Below are positions 1-10,793 of a DNA stretch of 64,000 nucleotides, piece by piece. Position 1 is the stretch's first letter. Every line of letters begins with the position of its first letter. Source of the DNA: Aldrovandia affinis (lineage: Eukaryota > Chordata > Actinopteri > Notacanthiformes > Halosauridae). The notes beneath the pieces were generated by a model, which was not told where the DNA came from, searched no databases, and saw only the letters and a program-made list of their open reading frames with translations. The stretch covers positions 7,012,001 to 7,076,000 of the forward strand of contig JAINUG010000011.1 in assembly GCA_029706075.1 (NCBI GenBank), written 5' to 3'. Both the position numbers and the translations under genes were made by a program.

Positions 1-1720
1 ATCCCTTTCATCCTTGGATTTTTAAAAATGGAAATCTTCTTACAATTGCACCCCTCTAGTGTACTTCAAACATGCATTAAATTCAATTAATTATACTCTC
101 ACATACTATGTCTGTCCAACCGTCATCCAGAACAAACATCATACTCTGGTGCAGTTTATTTGGTTATGGCTGTGGATATGGAAATAATGTATATATTTGA
201 ATATGAGGATATTATCACAATGATTAGTTCATTATGCTGCATGTTTCCTGTCCCATTTCTCATTTTTTCTCTCTCTCCTGCTCCCTCTCTCTCTCTTTTC
301 TCCAACTCTCTCTTATTCAACCGTCTGATCTCTGTGTATGTATTCTCCATACATAAACCCATGAAGGAAGTCATTGTGGATCTGGATTGATTCATCTCTG
401 TTGGACTTTTCTGTGGTGCAGGAGATTTAAGCATTTGAACTACAATGAGGCTCTTTCTCTCTCCCTGCTGCCAGATAGCAAACAGAGTGGACGCCTCCTT
501 TTTTGATCTGGGTTGACTTTTAAAACTCATGCTTTGCACCAGGACTTTACAAGGACTTTACAATTGAAAGTGATATGAAATATGAATGTGCACTCCACCC
601 CCACTCCTCATCCCCCCTCCCGATTTACATGCTTTTCTCAAATTTGATTAATCAAACTGCTTTTCAATACAGTCAAGTAAAGATTGACTTTTTGCCGTAG
701 ATGAGAGTGGGAGCGAAGAACAAGCCTCCTGTGTGAGAATGTTGGACTTCATGCACATTCTATTTCAGGGAATGTTGGAGTTCATTCACATTCTATTTAA
801 GGGAAATCTGTTTGTGACATCAGTGTACCCTACCTGGACATTCCAACCCTGTTTTAACGGATGGGTTGTGTCATCCAATAGGAAAGAAATCATGGATTTT
901 TAAGAAAAAGAAGCCAAAGAAAAACACATTTTTTAATAGCCTGTAGTACAGTAGATTTTTAACAATGCCACATGCAGGAGAACCCTTTAGTGATGGAAGT
1001 TGAAAACTGAAGAAAGCACACTCTGATATTACAGATGAAATAACCCTGTGCCTTGCTTGAAGTTCTGCAGAGGAACTGTCATGGGATAGAAGGTCGAATA
1101 AAGATCCATGTACTTTAAAGACTAAAGTGGACCACACACACTCACGCATACACGCACATGCACGCACACACACAGACTTACACACACACTCTCATGCATG
1201 CAACACACATTATGTTGGGTTTTCAGTGAAAAAATGAGCTTTGTGTCACTTACGTTATTGTTAATGCAACACTAGGCGTTATAGCCTACAGTGATATCAT
1301 TACCATTCAGATAAACTAAGATATGCACATCATAGGAATTCTCTAGCTTGCATGGTTATTAAAGGGAGACATGCAGCTGGGGTCATGTATTCTGTATTCT
1401 TTCAGTGTTGTGGGTGCAGGATGATCATAAGGGAATTTACTGAGGTAACTCAACTCTTAACTTGTGCAAAATCTAAAAGCTAAAAATGAGGTGCCTTGCA
1501 ATTGCAAGATTATAGATAATCACAATTTCAAATGAGATTATCTCACTTAAAGTTCATATCAATATATTTTTCATATATTAACATTCTTTGACTTTATGTA
1601 GCTAACTATTTAAACCTGGCTATTTAAGCACATATTAAACATTGCTATGTAATGAGGAAGCTCAAATCAGCAGTAGCTAAACAATCTCCATGTACAATCC
1701 ATGTACAATCATTATTTTCA
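1..1720. other. AT-rich intergenic DNA, no gene seen
   Basis: No credible gene is visible. The stretch contains a pyrimidine-rich CT tract at about 267-306 and an imperfect CA-rich tract at about 1132-1195 with interspersed CACGCA words. Frames up to 127 codons occur but have low-complexity or unrecognised translations with no domain. No SINE or LINE boundary was recognised. Confidence 0.6.
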
Positions 1721-1724
1721 TTAT

Positions 1725-1850
1725 TTTATTTGCATCCTTGATAAAAAATGGAAAATAATTGTGAAATTATACTATACTAACACAATTGTTCAGAGAAAAT
1801 ATTTTCAATTTTTTTCCAAAAAGATTGGTCACAATTATTCAATAATTCCA
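1725..1850 (-). mobile_element. Tc1-like element terminal fragment (relic)
   Basis: The words CATCCTTGATAAAAA, ACACAATTGTTCAGAGAAAA and AAAGATTGGTCACAATTATT follow the same order as in the larger Tc1-like relic at 44046 (ACCCTTGATAAAGATGAG, ATACAATTGCTCTGAGAAAA, AAAGATGTGTCACAATTATT). This is the 3' non-coding end of that transposon family read in reverse. No transposase remains. The match is by eye and decayed, so the boundaries are approximate. Confidence 0.45.
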
Positions 1851-2767
1851 TTGGGGTCACATTTCCACTGGGGTCAAATCTGCATTAAATCTGCATTAAC
1901 ATGTCAGGTTTGAATCCTAAGCAACCTGCCCCGTGCCCAGTGGTGAGTAGCCTACAGTTGTTTGAAGCATAGTAGACCAACATACAGTAGGCTAGCTACA
2001 GTACTGTAGCAGGTAGCAAAGCTGTGTTCAGGAAAACCTTGTTACTGCATATGCAAAATTTAAGGTTTTGATGCTCATTTGAATTCCCTGTCTTTTCTGG
2101 CTTTTGATCAAAACCTTTAGCGTTCAATTAAAACATAGTTTTTGGGATTTCATTTCCGGAGTTTTTACACCGGAAGGTGATATTGTATTAAAGATGCATT
2201 ATGCAACATTTCCACATACTAACAACCATACTAATCAGACCTCGACATTAACGGTAGCCCGGGGCTACCAAACAGTTGTAACTGAGCAGTTTGGGCTACC
2301 ATTCTTTGCTGTCTGGTTGCCTGGTCGAGCTACCACTTTCCCTTATGTATTTATTATTATTATTGATTTTTAATTTTTTTAGTATGGTAGTACATATAAA
2401 CAGAAATATAAATAAGTTACGGTATTAAAGATTCACATTAGGAACGCTACTTCCCCGTATGTCTGTGGTTTACAGCCATAAACTATAGATAGCTGTGCTG
2501 CTGATATGTTGGCTGTGTCACTCCAGCGCTCCAGGCTGCCGTGGAGGAATGGTTGACACTCAATGCTTGAATGATAAGCGAACTTAAATGTAACTTTAGG
2601 CATCTCATCAAAACATAAATAAGGTTACAACTAACAGTGAGAAAAGCAGTACACCATAGTTAATTTGAGCAATTAATAATCACCAGACTCTGAAACTTGA
2701 ATAACCGGACAAAACTAACAAGTTTGGTGGTCTCAGTTTACCACTAAAATGATTAACCAATGAACAC
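1851..2767. other. Intergenic DNA, no gene seen
   Basis: No gene recognised. A short perfect hairpin, GGTAGCC-CGG-GGCTACC, lies at about 2253-2269, and its right half is echoed at about 2302. Otherwise the DNA is AT-rich with no identifiable repeat. Confidence 0.5.
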
Positions 2768-4422
2768 CAGTGCTACCGGCGTTACGGTTCCTTTCAGGGA
2801 CACAGAACCTTTGATTCAGTTCCCTAAAATGATTTGTTCACGGATTCATTCACCAGTTCCTTCACTGCTATCGTTCAGACTCCCGCAAATGAGAACGAGA
2901 GTTATGCAGTGACTGGATTCGATTCCGTTGGTAAATATTGTTTAACTGAGTCAATCATTCAATTTAAATTAAAATGAATTTTTAAGGGACCGTGTAACCA
3001 TAGGATAAATAAAAACAATAAAAGCATAATATCAACAACAATGATAGTATTTAATTGGTAACATGGATCAAACAGCCTAAAAATAAAAGCCTTTCACAGT
3101 TAATTTCTCAGATCAGAAGGAACATCTCCAAATTAAAAAATCATAAACAAATACTTGAATGGACAACCTTTCTAAGTAGGCTACATATTACCAAGTGATC
3201 ATTCACATGGACTAAAATGTCCATTAATAAATGTAGCCTATGTACAATCTATGTATTTATGTTGGCTAACTTAAGGCGTGACTTGCATTGTGTCGGTTTC
3301 CTGCATCATAGCCTACATTTTCATCAAACTACCTGCACCAATGTTAAAACAATGTTGACCCCTATAATTATTAACAAAGTGGTGATAAATTCAGGCGGCA
3401 CGGTGGTGCAGTGGATAGCACTGTCGCCTCACAGCAAGAAGGTCTCGGGTTCGAATCCAGGCCGGGGGCCTTTCTGTGCGGAGTTTGCATGTTCTCCCGT
3501 GTGTCCGCGTGGGTTTCCTCCGGGTACTCCGGTTTCCTCCCACAGTCCAAAGACATGCACGTTAGGCTAATTGGAGAGTCTAAATTGCCCGTAGGTATGA
3601 GTGTGTGAGTGAATGGTGTGTGTGCCCTGTGATGGATTGGCGACCTGTCCAGGGTGTATTCCTGCCTCTCGCCCGGAACGCATGCTGGGATAGGCTCCAG
3701 CACCCCCCCCGCGACCCTGACCAGGAATAAGCGACTTAGACAATGGTGATAAATTCATACAGCCTAGCATATTATGTTTGAATAAAGGAATATAATTATG
3801 TGGTTTCATTTCTCGAGTTGAGACTAGACCAACTTCACAACAAAATGATTGCCTCTTTCGTTCACTGTTTATTTCTTTACTAATTGGGAGTAGGCTATAG
3901 GCTAAGCGTTTCTCAGATGTAAGCAGCTAGTGTAAACCAGTTGCTTTTAATTTTGTACCCAGTCTCAGGCAAGTTCGTCATTGTAATATGGGGAGGGAGA
4001 GACGTAGAGCTGCAGCAACTACATAGTAGGCTAGTCTCTTGTTCCAGACCGGACCTGCCTTGTGGAACAAGGAATGACAGCAACAGCATGTCCAGTTCCA
4101 GTTCCTTCATGGATTTGGTCCTCAGCTCTTTCAGTTCAGGAACTGAAGTTACTGGTACTCTCGGTCACCCTGACGGGAGGGACTCAGAGAGCACGCCCCG
4201 CTCAAGCGATGCAGTGCTGTCATTGGCTAATGGCTACTACAGACTAGAACCCAATGGTGGAAATGGTTAAATAGGAGTTGCTGCAGTTTCAACGATTGGC
4301 AGTTAACCAAATGAGAGATTAACCAAAGGAACGAATCCTACATGGAGGTGAGTCAGTTCCTTTCGTTCACCAAAAGGATTAGTTCAAAAAAAACGAAGCG
4401 TTCACGAACGACACACCACTAC
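2768..4422. mobile_element. Possible decayed hAT-type element
   Basis: The right end (about 4399-4422) reads CGTTCACGAACGACACACC, which I recognise as the reversed terminus of a fish hAT family whose ends begin CAGTGGTGTGTCGTTC. The left end near 2768 (CAGTGCTACCGGCGTTACGG) could be its decayed partner. Both sides also carry GTTCAC/GAACGA words. No 8-bp target duplication was found, so the left boundary is a guess. The SINE at 3394-3743 lies inside it. Confidence 0.35.
3380..3757 (+). mobile_element. tRNA-headed SINE-like repeat with 14-bp target duplication
   Basis: The body is 3394-3743 (about 350 bp). It starts GGCGGCACGGTGGTGCAGTGG and carries a polymerase III B-box-like GGTTCGAATCC at 3448-3458, then the GTTTGCATGTTCTCCCGTGT and TTTCCTCCGGGTACTCCGG blocks of a repeat very common in fish, and ends with GGGATAGGCTCCAGCAC and CGCGACCCTGA. 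A perfect 14-bp direct repeat, TGGTGATAAATTCA, flanks it at 3380-3393 and 3744-3757. This is the signature of target-primed insertion. The perfect duplication suggests a fairly recent event. The family name was not assigned. Confidence 0.88.
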
Positions 4423-4890
4423 TACCTACCTACCACTGCATAGAGTTTATCCATATCTGTCATATTGTATACGATTGGGTCCATTTCAATAAAATATCAG
4501 ATTTTAAATGTGTTTTATTGTATTGTTACTGATTTTAAAGAAAGTTAAGGTTCGATTTTATGTTCACCTTTGGTGCATTCATTGATGTTTAGCTGTACGA
4601 CACTCCTCTCTAGCATGATGATGGGAGGTTCCGGGTGAGCATCTTAGCTATTTGGCCTACCAAAAATGGCCAAATTTTAAAAAGTAAGTGTCAGGATTTG
4701 CCTGTAATGTCGACATTTGGATTAAAATGGAAAGAGGACAAGTTGTTTTGAATAAAGGGAAGGACTGTTTTGATGGAACACTACACAACGATTGGAAGAT
4801 GTGTTCTTGGAAAGCAAAATAACATTAGTAGCTAGCTATCACTGCAATGAGTGCTGTGTGTAGTGGATAACCATATATATATATATATAT
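4423..4890. other. Intergenic DNA with short TA repeat
   Basis: No gene seen. It ends in a (TA)9 run at about 4873-4890 that directly abuts the CAGTGG terminus of the next transposon. Confidence 0.5.
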
Positions 4891-5244
4891 CAGTGGTGGG
4901 CCGTCAGGGCCTGCAAGGCCTTCTCTGCTGGCCTAAAAAATATCTGAATCACAGACTGATGTTAATTATATTTTTTCCATGAATACTTATTAAATAATTC
5001 CAAATGGTCTGTCCGCTTCCTTTCATAGCTTTTCCCCTGGTTGCGGTGCTTCCAGACGTGTATTTTCATATTAAAGCATTTAACCAATCACATTTCAGCC
5101 ATCATTTGTTGCCAGGGTCAAAGAAATCTGCCTGTAGGCCTTCACAATCAGTTCTGCAGGCCCTGTAGCATAAAATAAGTGTTGATCAAACTGTTGCTTC
5201 AACCAATCAGATTTTGAGTTGGGGACACGAAGGCCTTCTAGAAG

Positions 5245-5582
5245 GCCTAGGTCATTGTTTCTCAACCGAAGTACGAATTACCCTAGTGGTACGTGGGGGA
5301 ATTGCAGGGGTACTTGGAAATGTTTTTGAAACCTCAAAATAAATATAAATTAATTGTATTTTGTTGGTGAAAAGCATTTCAAGTTGAAATGTTAGATGCC
5401 AGACCCTGGGCTCTTATTTCCTGCAGATTTGCTGGCTTTGTTTTGTAATTATTAATGATGAATCTTAAATTATAATTTTTGTATTTATCAAAATATCTTT
5501 TGTAATTATTAATGGTGAATCTTAATAAAATGTTTTTTTTTAAATCAAAATATCTGTGTTGGCTGCTTACGTGAGGTATATG

Positions 5583-5622
<40 letters not shown>

Positions 5623-5739
5623 GGCCTATATATGTATATATAGGCCTATATATATATTATGGGTAGGGGTACTTGGGGATTGTTGAAAATATTTTAGTGG
5701 TACAGAGCACAAAAAAGGTTGAGAACCACTGGCCTAGGT
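5245..5739. mobile_element. Nested hAT-type MITE with 8-bp target duplication
   Basis: The body is 5253-5731 (479 bp). Its ends are CATTGTTTCTCAACC and GGTTGAGAACCACTG, inverted repeats matching at 13 of 15 positions and resembling the CAGTGGTTCTCAACC terminus of many vertebrate hAT elements. The flanks carry a perfect 8-bp duplication, GCCTAGGT, at 5245-5252 and 5732-5739, the length expected for hAT. It encodes no protein and carries an internal TA microsatellite (about 5585-5658). It interrupts the older inverted-arm element. Confidence 0.88.
5585..5658. repeat. TA-rich microsatellite with AGGCCTA interruptions
   Basis: About 74 bp of alternating TA interrupted by TATGTATATATAGGCCTA units, inside the nested hAT element. 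Replication slippage inside the mobile element is the likely source. Confidence 0.85.
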
Positions 5740-5946
5740 AACGTCAGCGTATTCACACCCTTTGATTGGATAGTCAGAGAGTGTCTGACTATGATGTAAT
5801 GTGATTGGTTAAATGCTTTAATATGAAAATACACGTCTGGAAATAAACCAGGGAAAAGCTATGAAAAGCGGACAGACCATTTGGAATTATTTAATAAGTA
5901 TTCATGGACAAAATATAATTAACATCAGTCTGTGATTCAGACATTT

Positions 5947-6073
5947 GAGCGGACATTTTCAGCCCTAAAGCCATTAAAACTTATGCCAGAAATACGACAG
6001 GGCAGGCTCGACTTTCAGCAGCACTACTGGCGATGGAAAAGGACTTCTTGATGGAACTGAAAACACACGGATA
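5947..6073 (+). pseudogene. hAT transposase C-terminal dimerisation domain relic
   Basis: The first 10-11 codons read ERTFSALKPL, and after a one-base frame change near 5975 the frame continues KTYARNTTGQARLSAAL, then ends MEKDFLMELKTHG and a stop. This is the R-x-FSALKRIKT...-R-L-LA pattern of the C-terminal dimerisation region of hAT transposases related to the ZMYM1/ZBED group. Only about 42 residues remain. The BED zinc finger and the catalytic DDE core are absent. With the frameshift and without the core it cannot act as a transposase. Confidence 0.8.
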
Positions 6074-6180
6074 ATCTGTACGACAGAGTAATTGAACTCT
6101 TTTTGAGGAAAGAAAGGAGGATGGATTTTGTGTACAAATAATAAGGATTTTTGGTGAGTAAAATGCAGTGGCGGGCCGTG

Positions 6181-7540
6181 CATTTCACACCTAGGCCTTC
6201 AGTAGTGCTCTGTCTGAATCAATCCACCCCTCAATAACTATTTTATGGCTATAAAAGCCATCTTATTGTTATGTTTTGAGTGTCTGTTCGGTTTGTTTTT
6301 GCACTTTGTTTATTTATCTTTCTTCAGTCATGTTTCATTCTCGTTCTGTCATGCACTTCGGGAAATTCTGTTTCGGTTTTTCCGTCTTCGTTTCTAATCT
6401 CGTTTTACTTCCTTTAATCCCAGCTGAACCAGTCAAGAAATAGCAAGCACAAAAGACTGTTTCAACTATGAAATCAAGAGCTACCGACCTAGCTAGCCAA
6501 GTATACATATACAGGGAATTGCCCGACATTAGCTAGCTATTAGAAACCACTGGTGCAGTAGCTACCCAGCAATGTAAGTATAACAAACAGCTAGCTAGCA
6601 TTCAGTTAATTCGGCCATCATAACATCATAACGTTAATTCGGCCATTAACGTTATGCACGTTAATGGCAGACAGTGGTAGCCAGTAGCTAAAGGACTATT
6701 CGAATGATTAGCCTCAATCAATTCAAGACATGTCCAAGAGCAGCATAACCAGGTCAGCTAGCACCAGAATGACTTTTTTCATTCAATCATGACATTTTGC
6801 CCTGGCCAGTGTTATATGTGTGGTTTTATACAAACTACTAGAGTAGTAGCCAGCTTATTCTAGCTTCTCTGTCCATCCCCTTCACCACAGTAGTTGCTTA
6901 GCGACAGCTCCTTTTGACAGTGTCCTGACTCTGTTTTCTTAAAATGTAGAATGTTGGATGTGGGTGCCAAGTTGGCACTGCCAACGTTTGCTAGCATTTT
7001 CCAAAAAATGCAAACCTTTACGACCTCACTATTCAAAGTCAATGGACACCTTCAAAGATTGATGTAGGGCATTCCTATAACCATTTGTATGCAGCATATT
7101 TTTTGTCAGTGTTGTTGGTATTTAGGTAGCCTTGACAAAAACGTTTTTTTGTTGGTAATTTTACCTCGGGTTTTGTTAAAGAAAATGGCTGAACTGATCA
7201 TTTTGAGAGTCGAGGAATATTTGATTCGTGGTTTGATTTCTATACAAAGTGGGAGTCTCGCTGAACACCCATTTCAGAGCCGTTCGGGGGTTGAGGTGAA
7301 CCGCGCATATACACAGCGTTGTCCAGCGTTAGAAAATGAATATTTTTCTGTGCAATTGTTTATCCATTTAACTCCGTTGGAAGTGGATGTTGAGTGCTGT
7401 GGCCATGCACACCAGTGGTGGGTTTGCCATCGGAAGAAGGATGCCCATTTTGAAAAGAATGTAATACCTATGGTGATGTATCTTTACTGTTATGGGGTTG
7501 TTTTGATTATACTGGTCCTAGAGCTATAATAATCAGTGGA
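6181..7540. other. Region without recognised gene; possible continuation of hAT copy
   Basis: The first tens of bases continue from the second CAGTGGCGGGCCGT terminus and may be part of that transposon, but no opposite end was found. TAGCTAGC-type palindromic words cluster at about 6490-6600, and an inverted AACGTTAATTCGGCCATTAACGTT-like motif lies at about 6630-6655. A 146-codon open frame at 7089-7529 has no recognisable domain and sits between transposon relics, so I do not call it a gene. Confidence 0.45.
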
Positions 7541-7544
7541 ATCA

Positions 7545-7980
7545 TGAACTGAAGAAAGTACCAAAATCCTGCTTCCCTCTGCCAGGAAGCTGAAATTTGG
7601 GGGGGCCAAAAAGGGATCTTTCAACAAGGCAATGATAGCCTTCCAAGAAATGGTTAATTAACCACAAAATTACTGTTTTGCAATTTCCATCTCAGTCACC
7701 AGGCTTGAACCTGATAAAAATATAGTCTGTATAGTCTGAATGAAATAGGGGCAGTCCACAAGCACAGATGAAGATCGAAGGATCGAAGATGACTCAGTAT
7801 TTTCCTTGCGAGGGGAGGGTGTAGGGGGGTGTTACTTTCTAAACAAAATCTTTTTCTCTGAGACATTATATTAGTATTTTTTTGAGCATACAATATAGGT
7901 TATTACCTGTATTTATTTTATTTTATACAGATTCCTTGCTCATCTTTATCAAGGCTGTGAATATTTTTTGAGGGTACTGT
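7545..7980 (+). mobile_element. Tc1-like transposon 3' end (relic)
   Basis: Contains CCCTCTGCCAGGAAGCTGAAA, GGTTAATTAACCACAAAAT and TTGCAATTTCCATCTCAGTC, which correspond to the transposase 3' half of a fish Tc1-like family. It ends with TTTATACAGATTCCTTGCTC and GAGGGTACTGT at 7980, the terminal repeat seen in reverse at 44046. The coding region is broken by stops and a large internal deletion. It is the same family as the copies at 1725, 27030 and 44046. Confidence 0.75.
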
Positions 7981-8000
7981 GTATATACAGTACGTATATA

Positions 8001-9240
8001 CAAGGGGGAGACAAAATAATGGAAACACCAAATAAAAAAGGACTCGTATTCTGAAGTAACTAAATCACAATTAAAAAGGAGTCTACACATGTGTTTTATA
8101 TTGGTAATTTGTATTGACATTAATATGTTTCTGCTATAAAAGGCGTTTTAAAATCATAATTTTAGTATGTGTTTCGAAAGCAATAAGAGAGAACTAATTT
8201 TGAAGGAGGTCAAATAGTTGGTGGCCGAATTTCAGGTGAGTCATTCACAGAAATTATGTTTGTCAATCACAGTGTCAAAAATCATGACAGTGTACACCAA
8301 ACAAGGAAAAACTGCATCAGGAAAGAGGAACAGTGGTCGAAAGGCAAGGCTCACTGACAGAAATAGGCGGACACTTACCAGGATAGTTGCTAAACACCAC
8401 AAATAATTGGCTAAAAAATGATCTCAGAACTCTGTCTGCACTTCTATTACCCAGTGTCAACAAAAGCTGTATGTTGTGAGGTTCACAAAGCTGATATTTA
8501 TGGAAGGACTGCCATTCAGAAACGGCTTGTAAACAAGGCCAATGTGCAACAATGCATAACCTGGTGTAAGGCGCACAAAACCTGGACTTCTGAACAGTGG
8601 AAGAAAATAATATAGTCTGATGAGTCGTCTTTTACTATTTTTCCTACATCTGGATGGGTTTATGTTTGTAGAAAGTCAAACGAAGCCTTCAACCCACATT
8701 GCGTTTTCCCAACTGTGGTGGATGTGTTATGGTATGGGCAGCCATCTCGTGGGAGTCATTGGGTCCGATTATTACTCGGCATAGTAGAATTACGGTGAAG
8801 GAAAATGAGGCCATTTTAGGCGACTAGGTGCACCTATGGTGCAAACATTGTTTCCTCAAGACGTTCCCATATTCTAAGATGATAATGCCCCCATTTACAC
8901 TGCTAAGCAGATTCAATAGTGATTTCATGAACACCAGGATGAAGTCAAACACCTTACATAGCCTCCCCAATCACCAGATCTAAACATCATTGAACCTGAT
9001 AAAACATTCTGGAATGTAGAGTGTGGAGTAGAGTTCCACTGTCTTCATCTCTCAAAGAACTGGAGGCTTTCCTTCTTGATGAATGGTCCAATATCCCACA
9101 CAAAACAGTTAAAAACTTGTATAATAGCATTCCAAGAAGGAATGAAGCTGTTCTGAAGGGCAGCCCAACCCAATAGTTAATGAATATTCATGCATTGATT
9201 GGTGTTTCCATTATTTTATTTACATTATAATCCCCCCCTC
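8001..9240 (+). mobile_element. Tc1-like transposon, near full length, inactive
   Basis: The left terminus is CAAGGGGGAGACAAAATAATGG, preceded by TA, and AAAATAATGGAAACACC recurs inverted at about 9200-9217 (GGTGTTTCCATTATTTT). The length of about 1.24 kb is typical for Tc1-like elements. The outer part of the right terminus is poorly preserved (ATAATCCCCCCCTC). It lies immediately beside the Tc1-like relic ending at 7980 and belongs to a different Tc1 family. The internal transposase is a pseudogene. Confidence 0.85.
8185..9178 (+). pseudogene. Tc1-like transposase pseudogene
   Basis: Would be a DDE transposase with an N-terminal paired-like helix-turn-helix. The DNA-binding part is partly readable in 8218-8406 (VSKIMTVYTKQGKTASGKRN, then SGRKARLTDRNRRTLTRI). 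The middle is readable in 8418-8615 (PVSTKAVCCEVHKADIYGRT ... KTWTSEQWKKII), followed by a stop and then the first catalytic motif SDESSF. A later frame carries a DNAPIYTAKQIQ-type second motif (about 8882-8912) and a SPDLNIIEP-type third motif (about 8970-9000). At least three stops and several frame changes make it inactive. Confidence 0.85.
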
Positions 9241-9900
9241 CAGGCAAACAGGAACAAGTGGGGGTGCTAAGGGAGAGCGGTGAGTCTGGATGGGGGGTTT
9301 GGGGGTGCCCCCTCAAAACATTTAGGCCTACACATTAAATCAGACTATTCCAGTATTTCTGTGACTTCTGAGGGCAAAATAACAGTATTGAATTTTCCAT
9401 TCAATACTGATACCATATAAAATACAATGTATCTTTTTTGTTTAAAATGTATGTATTTTTGGGCTTGAATTGAGACAGTTGGTGAAGTGATACAATATGG
9501 AGTGTGGCATTCCAAAGCCGTTACATCACACCATTAGCCAAACATAGCTGTCTCTGTCTAGCTGACTGTTACACAAACCACTTTTTAGTCAGACATAACA
9601 TTGGTTATAGGCAAATTCTACTACTCTTGTTGTGAATTAGCTACAAGGGTAGACTGATTGCATAAAATATTTCTTAGTGACATTTCTCGTGACGAACCCC
9701 CCTAGAGGGACTAGGTCTCATGACCTCAGTAATTCTCGACTCCTGGATACGGCCCTGTTTCCAGCACATATTTTTACAGGATGTGATGATACAGGTGATG
9801 ATTAGTCGATCATATCGATACGGGATATGAGTCCTAACAAATACTTAACATTTATTCAATTAAATAATTGGTTACCCCATGGGCTACATTCAGCTAAATA
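9241..9900. other. Intergenic DNA with possible hAT-like ends
   Basis: No gene seen. A G-rich stretch ending GGGGGTGCCCCCTCAAAAC (about 9300-9320) and CTCCTGGATACGGCCCTG (about 9740-9757) resemble decayed ends of a hAT family (CAGGGCCGTATCCAGGAG reversed). No target duplication was found, so this is only suggestive. Confidence 0.35.
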
Positions 9901-9907
9901 GTTGTGC

Positions 9908-10310
9908 ATTAAATACATAGCTCAGTTGGTAGAGCATGACTCTGGCAATGCTAAGGTTGTGGGTTCGATCCCATGGGACTACATGTCCGTCGTTTGGATG
10001 GGACGGTAAAAACCGAGGTCCTGACTCTCTGTGGTCATAAAAGATCCCATGGTGCTTTTCGAAAAAGAGTAGGGTGTTAACCTGGTGTCCTGGCCAAATT
10101 CCCAACCAAAAAATCCCAAACAATATATATATACATTCATTCAAAATTAATTCATTCCCTCCCTCCTTGTCTTTCCACTGTGTATCTGATGTGCAGTGAG
10201 TTTGTACTGGTGCACTATGGCTGCCATCGTGTTCACCCAGGTGGGTACTGCACATTGTTGGTGGTTGAGGTGAGTTGTTCCTATCATTGTCAAATGCTTT
10301 TAAACAATAT
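9908..10310 (+). mobile_element. tRNA-derived SINE
   Basis: The head is tRNA-like: A box TAGCTCAGTTGGTAGAGCA at 9918-9936 and B box GGTTCGATCCC at 9962-9972. A tRNA-unrelated body follows with GATGGGACGGTAAAAACCGA, CTCTCTGTGGTCATAAAAGA and GTGTCCTGGCCAAATTCCCA. The tail region has TGGTGCACTATGGCTGCC and CCAGGTGGGTACTGCACATT. I recognise this architecture from widespread fish SINEs but do not assign a family name. The 3' boundary is approximate and no clear target duplication was seen. It is not a functional tRNA gene, because the acceptor stem does not pair. Confidence 0.82.
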
Positions 10311-10793
10311 AGCGTTTATAGGCCCCACTTCATGTGATAATAAACAAGGCCTTTTGTTTTGGGACAAAATACATTGATAATTTGAGTGAAATAGATGCTG
10401 GCGGTGACATAATAAACAATTAATTACAAATTATATTTAGATTGGATATGGATAAATGTGTATTTTCTGTTTGGGTAGATGTAATATTATTAGTTCTCCT
10501 GTACCCCAAGCACCCGTTTCTTTTCTCAAGGAGGTGCTGCAATAACAAGGATTTCCAAATGTTGGTAGGTCTGGGTAGAGTCTCTTGTTACCAAACTAGA
10601 ACCCCTACAGAATGAGGTATGGACAGTGGAAGGTATAAACAGCTGAATGGCCAGCACATAGAATATTGGATATTGGTGATAGCTATTACAAGCTCAATAA
10701 CACCTCTGAATACGGATGACTTTAACAAACACACATTTTATACTGAAGCCACTAACATGTAATTTCTTATGAAATATATATATATATATATAG
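10311..10793. other. Intergenic DNA, no gene seen
   Basis: AT-rich with no recognised element. It ends in a (TA)9 microsatellite at about 10774-10792, next to the LTR-like block. Confidence 0.5.

Larger units (their letters stand above)
4891..6180. mobile_element. hAT transposon complex with long inverted arms (degenerate)
   Basis: The left end reads CAGTGGTGGGCCGTCAGG, a hAT-type terminus. Arms of about 150 bp are inverted copies: 4943-5094 and 5799-5941 match as reverse complements almost base for base, including TTATTAAATAATTCCAAATG and TTAAAGCATTTAACCAATCA. A transposase C-terminal relic follows the right arm at 5947-6073. A related terminus in the same direction, CAGTGGCGGGCCGTGCATTT, begins near 6165, so a second copy probably starts there. 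A younger element is nested at 5253-5731. Boundaries on the right are uncertain. Confidence 0.7.

Noticed and set aside
2253..2269. GGTAGCC-CGG-GGCTACC hairpin as a terminator
   Set aside because: Vertebrate DNA does not use such terminators, and no transcript context exists.
7089..7529. 146-codon open frame between transposon relics
   Set aside because: No recognisable domain, no start context or splice signal, and it sits between Tc1-like and hAT remnants. More likely chance or an unrecognised repeat.
9908..9980. Possible tRNA gene
   Set aside because: It has A and B boxes, but the acceptor stem does not pair and a SINE body follows, so it is a SINE head.
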